From positions 1 to 10,865 of the forward strand of contig JAEHDO010000108.1 of the NCBI GenBank assembly GCA_016880375.1: 10,865 nucleotides of DNA. Direction: 5' to 3'. Position numbers and translations under genes: made by a program. Position 1 is the stretch's first letter; every line of letters starts with the position of its first letter. Of this stretch, positions 5,482-10,865 are shown in pieces. This DNA is from Betaproteobacteria bacterium. GTDB taxonomy: Bacteria; Pseudomonadota; Gammaproteobacteria; Burkholderiales; Rhodocyclaceae. The notes beneath the pieces are model-generated. The model had not been told where the DNA came from. It ran no database searches and worked only from the letters and a program-made list of their open reading frames with translations.

Positions 5482-7152
5482 TCAGCGCCGTTGCCGCAGC
5501 TCGCGCCGCAGCACCTTGCCGACGTTGCTCTTCGGCAGTTCGTCGATGAACTCGACGCAGTGCGGCACCTTGTAGGCGGTGAGCGACTCGCGGCAGTGGG
5601 CGATCAGCGCCGCGGCGGTGAGGGCCGGATCCTTCTTCACGACGTACAGCTTCACCGCCTCGCCGGTGGCGTCGTCGGGAACGCCAACGGCCGCCGCCTC
5701 GAGCACCTGCGGGTGCATGGCGACCACCTGCTCGACCTCGTTCGGATAAACATTGAAGCCGGAGACAAGGATCATGTCCTTCTTGCGGTCGACGATGCGA
5801 ACGAAGCCGCGGGCGTCGATGGCGGCGACGTCGCCGGTGCGCAGGTACCCGTCCGGCGTCATGACGCGGGCGGTTTCGTCGGGGCGGTTCCAGTAACCCT
5901 GCATCACCTGCGGCCCGCGCACGCACAGCTCGCCGGGGGCGTCGAGCGGCACTTCCCGGCCGTCCTCGTCGCGGATCGAGATGTCGGTCGACGGCACCGG
6001 CAGGCCGATGGAGCCGTTGTAGCCCTGGATGTCGAGGGGATTGCAGGTAACGGTGGGTGAGCATTCGGTGAGGCCGTAGCCCTCGCACAGCGGCACGCCG
6101 GTGATCTGCTGCCAGCGCTCGGCGACGGCCCGCTGCACGGCCGCGCCGCCGCCGATGGCGAAGCGCAGCTTGCTGAAGTTAACCTTCGGGAAGTCCGGAT
6201 CGTGCACCAGGCTGTTGAAGAGGGTATTCACGGCCGGCAGGGCGACGAAGCGGTACTTGGCCAGCACCCTGACGAAGGCCGCCGTGTTGCGCGGATCGGC
6301 CACCAGGACGTTCACCCCGCCGCGCGTAAGGTGGCCGACGGCCGAGCCGAGCGCAAAGATGTGGTAGAGCGGAATGGCGGTGATGAGGACGAACTCGTCC
6401 TCCGGGTCGACGAAGGGATCGCTCCACACCTTGCCCTGGCGGGCGTTGGCGAGCAGGTTGCGGTGGCTGAGCATGGCGCCCTTGGAGACGCCGGTGGTGC
6501 CGCCGGTGTATTGCAGGAAGGCGATATCCTCGGAGGCCACTTTCACCGGCTCGAAGCGCGCGGCGGCGCCCTGCGCCAGCATGGCGTCGAAGTTCACGGC
6601 GCCGTGCAGGAAGAACCGCGGCACCATCTTCTTCACCCGCCGCACGACGAAATGCGCGAGGTGCTTCTTCGGGAAGCCGAGCAGGTCGCCGACGCCGGTG
6701 ACAACGACGTGGCGGACCGGCGTGCAGGCAACGGCCTTCTCCAGCACGTGCGCCATGTTCTCGAGGATGAAGATGGCCTCGGTCCCGGAATCGACGAGCT
6801 GGTGCTCCAGCTCGCGGGCGGTGTACAACGGATTGACGGTGACCACGACATAGCCGGCGCGCAGCGCGCCGAGCAGGCAAACCGGGAACTGCAGCAGGTT
6901 CGGCAGCATCAACGCGACGCGGCTGCCCTGGGGCAGCATCAGCACGGACTGCAGGTAGGCGGCGACGTTGCGCGAAAGGGCGTCCAGCTGGCGGTAGGTC
7001 ATGCTTACGCCGGTCGCGCCGCTGACGAAGGCGACGCGATCGGGGTAATCGCGCGCGCTGGCCTCGAACTTCTCGCCGATGGAGTGGAGGTCGTCGACCC
7101 CGATTTCGTGCGGCACGCCGGGGGAGTAGCTTTTCAGCCAGATCTTTTCCAT
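5482..7152 (-). CDS. fadD: Long-chain fatty acid-CoA ligase (FadD family)
   Basis: A 556-aa adenylate-forming enzyme (ANL superfamily) that activates fatty acids with ATP and CoA (EC 6.2.1.3 type), feeding beta-oxidation or lipid synthesis. Motifs in order: the ATP-binding loop YTGGTTGVSKGA (215-226); PLYHIFAL (261-268); GYGLTECSP (358-366); YLRTGDVA (436-443), with Asp441 as the likely ribose ligand; the hinge region DRKKDMI (455-461); FNVYPNEVE (466-474); and the catalytic Lys546 in KSNVGKVLRREL. Length is typical of FadD. The ATG at 7152 is chosen for its GGAG seven bases upstream; a TTG two codons earlier is possible. It follows the pentapeptide-repeat gene by 15 bp on the same strand, so the two are probably one operon. 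FadD is supported over short-chain or aromatic acid-CoA ligases by overall similarity, but chain-length preference cannot be read from sequence. Confidence 0.92.
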   Translation of the reverse strand: MEKIWLKSYSPGVPHEIGVDDLHSIGEKFEASARDYPDRVAFVSGATGVSMTYRQLDALSRNVAAYLQSVLMLPQGSRVALMLPNLLQFPVCLLGALRAGYVVVTVNPLYTARELEHQLVDSGTEAIFILENMAHVLEKAVACTPVRHVVVTGVGDLLGFPKKHLAHFVVRRVKKMVPRFFLHGAVNFDAMLAQGAAARFEPVKVASEDIAFLQYTGGTTGVSKGAMLSHRNLLANARQGKVWSDPFVDPEDEFVLITAIPLYHIFALGSAVGHLTRGGVNVLVADPRNTAAFVRVLAKYRFVALPAVNTLFNSLVHDPDFPKVNFSKLRFAIGGGAAVQRAVAERWQQITGVPLCEGYGLTECSPTVTCNPLDIQGYNGSIGLPVPSTDISIRDEDGREVPLDAPGELCVRGPQVMQGYWNRPDETARVMTPDGYLRTGDVAAIDARGFVRIVDRKKDMILVSGFNVYPNEVEQVVAMHPQVLEAAAVGVPDDATGEAVKLYVVKKDPALTAAALIAHCRESLTAYKVPHCVEFIDELPKSNVGKVLRRELRQRR

Positions 7153-7167
7153 GGTCAATCTCCAGCC

Positions 7168-7935
7168 TCAGCGCCGCTCGCGCACCACAAAGGGCTCCAC
7201 CAGCGCTTCCTGCACGGAGGGCGGCCGGTTGCGCGCCTGCGTGAAGTTGGTATTCCAGACGTCGGCGTTGGCGAGGTCGGCGCCGGCCATGTCGGCCTCC
7301 TTGAACACCGCGAAGCGCAGGGTGGCGCCGAGCAGCTTGGTGCCGACCAGTCTGGCGCCGGAGAAGTCGGCATTCTCGGCGGCGGCGCCGGTGAGGTCGG
7401 CGCCGGAGAGGTCGGTGCCGACCAGTTTCGCCCCGGAGAGCACGCCGCGGAAGGCATAGCAGCCGCGCATCGAGCCGCCGGAGAGGTCGATGCCCTCCAT
7501 CAGGATGTCCTTGAGTTGGGCGCCGGCAAAGTCAGCCCGCACGGCACGGGTGTTGATGAGGTTGGCGCCGAAGAGGTTGGCGCCGCCGAAGCGACCGTCG
7601 GAAACATCGGCATCGTCGAAGATGGCGTGGAAGAGGTCGGCGTTGCGGAAATCCGCGGCTTTCAGGCTCGCCTTGCTGAAAATGCCCCACTTGACGTTGG
7701 CTCCGCGGAAGTCGGCTTCGTCGAGGCGCGCCTTGCGGAAATCGGCGTTTTCCATCTTGGCGCCGGCAAAGCGGGCGCCGCGCAGGTCCTTGCCGGCCAG
7801 CTTAGCGCGCGACCAGTCGCAGGCGGACAGGTCGGTGCGCGCTGCCGGGCGCTTGCAATCGCCGGCAGGCAGGTCGGCGGCCCGTGCGGCCAGCGGTACG
7901 GCGCCCAGCAAGGCAATCAGGCAGGCGGTCTTCAT
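7168..7935 (-). CDS. Exported pentapeptide-repeat protein
   Basis: A 255-aa protein. Residues 1-19 (MKTACLIALLGAVPLAARA) form a Sec signal peptide with a short n-region, a hydrophobic core and an AxA cleavage site before ADLPAG, so the mature protein should be periplasmic or outer-membrane associated. From about residue 36 to 234 there are some 40 tandem A(D/N)LXX-type pentapeptides (for example ADFRGAN, ANLFGAN, TDLSGADLTGA). These should fold as a right-handed quadrilateral beta-helix. The C-terminal 20 residues (RNRPPSVQEALVEPFVVRERR) leave the repeat. Cysteines occur at 5 (signal), 27, 39 and 159. The ATG at 7935 is chosen because it gives the signal peptide and has GGAGG about six bases upstream; a start 21 bp earlier would put MDKGEGT in front. 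Its stop is 15 bp before fadD. No enzymatic function can be assigned; it lacks features tying it to the gyrase-protecting Qnr proteins, and export argues against that role. Confidence 0.88.
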   Translation of the reverse strand: MKTACLIALLGAVPLAARAADLPAGDCKRPAARTDLSACDWSRAKLAGKDLRGARFAGAKMENADFRKARLDEADFRGANVKWGIFSKASLKAADFRNADLFHAIFDDADVSDGRFGGANLFGANLINTRAVRADFAGAQLKDILMEGIDLSGGSMRGCYAFRGVLSGAKLVGTDLSGADLTGAAAENADFSGARLVGTKLLGATLRFAVFKEADMAGADLANADVWNTNFTQARNRPPSVQEALVEPFVVRERR

Positions 7936-7966
7936 CGTCCCCTCCCCCTTGTCCATACGGCTTTCT

Positions 7967-7986
7967 TGTTTACAGCATCATAAACA
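7967..7986. promoter_or_regulatory. Inverted repeat, candidate operator in the divergent region
   Basis: TGTTTA (7967-7972) and TAAACA (7981-7986) form a perfect inverted repeat with an 8-bp spacer. It lies in the 74-bp AT-richer gap between the divergent pentapeptide/fadD pair and the fused membrane-synthase gene. The size and symmetry suit a dimeric repressor, and the position would let one protein control both directions. No particular regulator can be named, and no clear -35/-10 pair could be fixed around it. Confidence 0.4.
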
Positions 7987-8009
7987 CTTTGCCGGATATT
8001 TCCATTAGG

Positions 8010-10061
8010 ATGGCTGCCGCCCATAACCATAATAACCGCTGCCAGATGCCGCTGTTCGCCGTCACCGTCTTCCTCTCGGCCTTCCTGCTGTTCCAGATCC
8101 AGCCGATGGTGGCGAAGATGATCCTGCCCTGGTTCGGCGGCTCGTCGTCGGTGTGGAGCACCTGCATGGTGTTCTTCCAGGCCGAGCTGCTGCTGGGCTA
8201 CCTCTATGTGCACTGGCTGCACGAGACGCTGGCGCCGCGGCGGCAGACGCTGGTGCACATCGCGCTGCTGCTGCTGAGCCTGGCCACCCTGCCGGTGGCG
8301 GCCGATCCCTCGTGGAAGGAGACGGCGCAGGCGCACCCCACCCTGAATGTGCTCGGCGTCCTCGCCACGGCGGTCGGCCTGCCCTACCTGCTGCTGTCGA
8401 CCACCGGCCCGCTGATGCAGGCCTGGTATGCGCGCGCCTTCGCCGGCGTCATGCCCTACCGGCTCTACGCCCTGTCGAACCTGGCCTCGATGCTGGCGCT
8501 GCTCAGCTACCCGGTGCTGGTGGAGCCCTTCCTGGCGGTGCAGGGGCAATCGTGGATGTGGTCGGCGGGCTACGCGCTCTTCGTCATCGCCTGCGGCGCG
8601 ACGGCATGGCGCACATGGCGGCTGGTGTCGCCCGAGCGCGAGAAGACCGTTGCGGCGGCGACGAACGATGTGCCGCGCCCGACCTGGCGCGACTGCCTGC
8701 TGTGGGCGGGCCTGGCGATGACGGCCTCGACGCTGCTGCTGGCGATGACGCGCCACCTGACGCAGGACGTCGCCCCGGTGCCCTTCCTCTGGGTGCTGCC
8801 GCTCGCCCTCTACCTGCTCAGCTTCATCCTCTGCTTCGACGCGCCGCGCTATTACGTGCGCCCGCTGTTCCTTGCCGCCCTGCCCTTCGCCTTCTATGGC
8901 CTCGACCGCATCATGGACGAGGGCATGGCGGTGCCGGCGATGATCGCCCTGATCTCGACCTCGCTATTCGTCTTCTGCATGGTGTGCCACGGCGAGCTGG
9001 TGCGGCGCAAGCCGCATCCACGCCACCTGACGCTGTTCTACCTGATGCTCTCGCTCGGCGGCGCCCTGGGCGGGATGTTCGTCGGCCTGCTGGCGCCGGC
9101 AGTTTTCGTCGCCTACTTCGAGCTGCCCATCGGCCTCTTCCTCTGCGCGCTGCTGGTGGTCGTCGTGCTGTGGCGGGAGCTGCGCCCGCTCTGGCGCATC
9201 CTGCTGCTGCTGGCGCTGTGCGGCTACGGTTTCCGGCTCGGCGAGGTATCGAATGAATTCGTCGACGGCTACCATGTCGTCGTGCGCAATTTCTACAGCC
9301 AGTTGCGTGTCTCGGAGAAAAACGACGACCCTCCGGGCCCGAAGCGCGTCATGGTGCACGGGCGCATCAACCACGGCGAGCAATACCTGGCCGAGGAACA
9401 CCGCCGCACGCCGACCACCTACTACTGCCACGAATCCGGTGTCGGTCGCGCCCTCTTCGCCCTGTCGCAGGAGCGGCCGCTGAAGCTCGGCATGGTCGGC
9501 CTCGGCGCCGGCACGCTCGCCGCCTACGGCCGCGCCGGCGACGAACTGCGCATCTACGAGATCAACGACCAGGTGCTCGACCTGGCGCGCAGCCAGTTTT
9601 CCTACCTGGCCGACTCGCCGGCGCGCATCGTGCCGGTGCTGGGCGACGGCCGCCTGATGCTGGAGCGCGAGCCGGACCAGGGCTTCGACCTGCTGGCGAT
9701 GGACGCCTTCTCCGGGGACTCGATCCCGGCGCACCTGCTGACGCTGGAGGCCATGCAGACCTACCTGCGCCACCTCAAGCCGGACGGCATCCTCGCCGTG
9801 CACATCACCAACCGCTACCTCGACCTGAAGCCGGTGATGGCTGCCGCCGCCAGGCACCTCGGCAGGACGGCGCTGCTTTACGCGCTTGAACCCGACAAGA
9901 ATGACGACTTTTGCTATTCCACGGACTGGGTGCTGATCATGCGCCCGGAGCGGGCCAAGGCGCTGCCGCTGGTGATGAACGACGGCGAGCCGCTGGAAGT
10001 GCGGCCGGGCTTCCGGCCGTGGACGGACAGCTTCTCGAACCTGTTCAGCGTATTGAAATAG
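8010..10061 (+). CDS. Multi-spanning membrane protein fused to a spermidine synthase-like domain
   Basis: A 683-aa protein of the kind annotated 'fused MFS/spermidine synthase'. Residues 13-408 contain about 12-13 hydrophobic segments, beginning FAVTVFLSAFLLFQIQPMVA and KMILPWFGGSSSVW, hallmarks of this family. The C-terminal 260 residues form a class I SAM-dependent fold like spermidine synthase: the glycine loop VGLGAGTLAAYG (496-507), the acidic YEIND (516-520), GDGRLML (545-551), DAFSGDSIPAH (565-575) and the terminal WTDSFSNL (671-678). A residual YYCHESG (471-477) stands where SpeE has its Y-HE loop. Whether it is an active aminopropyltransferase, another SAM enzyme or a polyamine-linked transporter is unknown; no speD is present. 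The ATG at 8010 keeps the full first helix but has a poor ribosome site. The next in-frame ATG, at 8046, is also plausible. The frame opens as far as 7884, but that part is Arg/Pro-rich and overlaps the divergent gene. Confidence 0.88.
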   Translation: MAAAHNHNNRCQMPLFAVTVFLSAFLLFQIQPMVAKMILPWFGGSSSVWSTCMVFFQAELLLGYLYVHWLHETLAPRRQTLVHIALLLLSLATLPVAADPSWKETAQAHPTLNVLGVLATAVGLPYLLLSTTGPLMQAWYARAFAGVMPYRLYALSNLASMLALLSYPVLVEPFLAVQGQSWMWSAGYALFVIACGATAWRTWRLVSPEREKTVAAATNDVPRPTWRDCLLWAGLAMTASTLLLAMTRHLTQDVAPVPFLWVLPLALYLLSFILCFDAPRYYVRPLFLAALPFAFYGLDRIMDEGMAVPAMIALISTSLFVFCMVCHGELVRRKPHPRHLTLFYLMLSLGGALGGMFVGLLAPAVFVAYFELPIGLFLCALLVVVVLWRELRPLWRILLLLALCGYGFRLGEVSNEFVDGYHVVVRNFYSQLRVSEKNDDPPGPKRVMVHGRINHGEQYLAEEHRRTPTTYYCHESGVGRALFALSQERPLKLGMVGLGAGTLAAYGRAGDELRIYEINDQVLDLARSQFSYLADSPARIVPVLGDGRLMLEREPDQGFDLLAMDAFSGDSIPAHLLTLEAMQTYLRHLKPDGILAVHITNRYLDLKPVMAAAARHLGRTALLYALEPDKNDDFCYSTDWVLIMRPERAKALPLVMNDGEPLEVRPGFRPWTDSFSNLFSVLK

Positions 10062-10066
10062 CGGGG

Positions 10067-10865
10067 TCACACCCCGCCGAGGGATTCCTCGATGTGCCGC
10101 ACCAGTTCGATCAGGCGCGGACGCGCCTCGTTCATGAGGAACTCCGGCGAAAGGGTGAAGGCCGGGCCGCCGCAGTTGATGGACATCGGCGGCATGGCCG
10201 GGCCGGGCCGGAAGGCGACGGCGATGGCGTTGACGTCCTTCTGCCAGCCGCCGAAGGAGCAGCAGCAGCCCAGTTCCCCGTACTCCTGCAGCCCCTTCTC
10301 GATGCCTTCGCGGATCTTCGGCCAGGCAAACTCGTCGAGTTCCCTGATGCGGTCCATCAGCTCGTGGCGCTCGCCGCCGGAGGTGGCCGCAAGGTAGGCG
10401 CGACCCATGGCGGTGGTGGCGAGCGGGATGTGCGAGCCGACATCGAGGCTGATGGTGATGGCCGACTGGCTGCGGCAGTGCTCGACGTAGATCATGCTGA
10501 GGCGGTCGCGCGTGCCGAGCGACACTGCCGCGCCGGTGAAATCCGCCAAGTCCTGCATCAGCGGCCGCGCCAGCTGGCGCACGTCGAGGCGCGCCAGCAT
10601 CTTGCTTCCGAGCGCCAGCGTGGCGGTTCCGAGGCGGTACTTGCCGGAGTCCTCGTCGTAGTGCAGGTAGCCGATGCGCGTCAGCGTGTAAGTCAGGCGC
10701 GAGACGGTCGACTTCGGCAGGCCGCAGCGCCTGGCGATCTCGATGTTGCCGAGCAGCCGGTCGCCGGAGCGGAAGCAGCCGAGCACTTCCAGGCCGCGCG
10801 CCAGCGCGGTGACGAAATGGCGGTCCTCCTTGCCCTTCGGCGGCGCCGGCAGCACCTTCGACACC
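10067..10865 (-). CDS. IclR-family transcriptional regulator (5' end at or beyond window edge)
   Basis: At least 265 residues of an IclR-type regulator. The N-terminal winged helix-turn-helix is HFVTALARGLEVLGCF...NIEIARRCGLPKSTVSRLTYTLTRIGYL (about 16-67 from the GTG at 10864). It is followed by YRLGTATLALG and the effector-binding domain, with VGSHIPLATTAMGRAYLA (142-159), a conserved family stretch. The effector region has the unusual run Cys-Cys-Cys at 200-202 (GELGCCCSFGGW), and another Cys lies at 231. The length is near complete for the family (about 250-270), so the GTG at 10864 could be the true start, but an upstream start outside the window is equally possible. The stop converges on the membrane-synthase gene with only 5 bp between them. 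IclR proteins often control catabolic genes for aromatic or carboxylic acids; the target is probably to the right of the window and cannot be read here. Confidence 0.9.
   Translation of the reverse strand, partial: VSKVLPAPPKGKEDRHFVTALARGLEVLGCFRSGDRLLGNIEIARRCGLPKSTVSRLTYTLTRIGYLHYDEDSGKYRLGTATLALGSKMLARLDVRQLARPLMQDLADFTGAAVSLGTRDRLSMIYVEHCRSQSAITISLDVGSHIPLATTAMGRAYLAATSGGERHELMDRIRELDEFAWPKIREGIEKGLQEYGELGCCCSFGGWQKDVNAIAVAFRPGPAMPPMSINCGGPAFTLSPEFLMNEARPRLIELVRHIEESLGGV

Noticed and set aside
7168..7935. Qnr-type quinolone resistance for the pentapeptide-repeat protein
   Set aside because: A clear signal peptide predicts export, whereas gyrase-interacting proteins are cytosolic; no Qnr-like loops were seen.
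6202..7983. 593-aa plus-strand open frame across fadD and the pentapeptide gene
   Set aside because: It spans two well-supported minus-strand genes; its apparent repeats (VGAGEVGA) are the antisense image of the pentapeptide codons.
7884..8009. N-terminal extension of the membrane-synthase protein
   Set aside because: It overlaps the divergent pentapeptide gene and its ribosome site, and the extra residues are Arg/Pro/Ser-rich, unlike the family.
8964..10070. 368-aa minus-strand open frame opposite the membrane-synthase gene
   Set aside because: Gln/His/Arg-rich antisense shadow without motifs; the plus-strand gene has clear family hallmarks.
1..10865. CRISPR arrays, tRNA/rRNA genes, transposases, attachment sites
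   Set aside because: No spaced direct repeats, tRNA-like cloverleaf, transposase motifs or flanking target duplications were noticed by eye; a tRNAscan or ISfinder search was not possible.

Overview
The window is GC-rich, densely coding bacterial DNA. Gene families and codon use point to a betaproteobacterium (Rhodocyclales or Burkholderiales type). That placement is inferred from resemblance to remembered families, not from a phylogenetic marker, since no rRNA or tRNA gene is visible.

Left half (1-4744, all minus strand). Read in the direction of transcription, the genes are: a YfcF-type glutathione transferase (4744-4115); a small Cys-rich protein with a C-terminal membrane segment (4097-3828); a LysR-type regulator (about 3749-2802); a signal-less ModA-like solute-binding-fold protein (2744-2055); 4-oxalomesaconate hydratase ligJ (2031-991); 4-carboxy-4-hydroxy-2-oxoadipate aldolase ligK (994-299); a GC-rich palindromic repeat (about 201-281); and the start of a 6-phosphogluconate-dehydrogenase-like NAD(P) oxidoreductase that runs off the left edge. 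ligJ and ligK are the last two steps of the protocatechuate 4,5-cleavage (and gallate) pathway, giving pyruvate and oxaloacetate. The regulator and the ModA-like gene look like part of that catabolic unit. The ring-cleavage dioxygenase (ligAB), ligC, ligI and a recognisable ligU-type isomerase are not in the window.

Middle (4745-5457). A 200-bp divergent region with a good sigma70-like promoter precedes a plus-strand gene for a 170-aa protein of unknown function. Its stop lies 24 bp from the convergent stop of the next gene.

Right half. A minus-strand pair encodes an exported pentapeptide-repeat protein (7935-7168) and a FadD-type long-chain acyl-CoA ligase (7152-5482), 15 bp apart. A 74-bp divergent region with an inverted repeat (7967-7986) separates them from a plus-strand gene for a large multi-spanning membrane protein with a C-terminal spermidine-synthase-like domain (8010-10061). 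An IclR-family regulator (minus, 10067 to the right edge) converges on it with a 5-bp gap.

No mobile element, CRISPR array or RNA gene is evident. The most interesting points are the orphan cytosolic ModA-like protein inside a ligJK operon, the small Cys-rich membrane protein, the unrecognised 170-aa protein, and the exported pentapeptide protein tied to fadD. I see no convincing wholly new multi-gene system.
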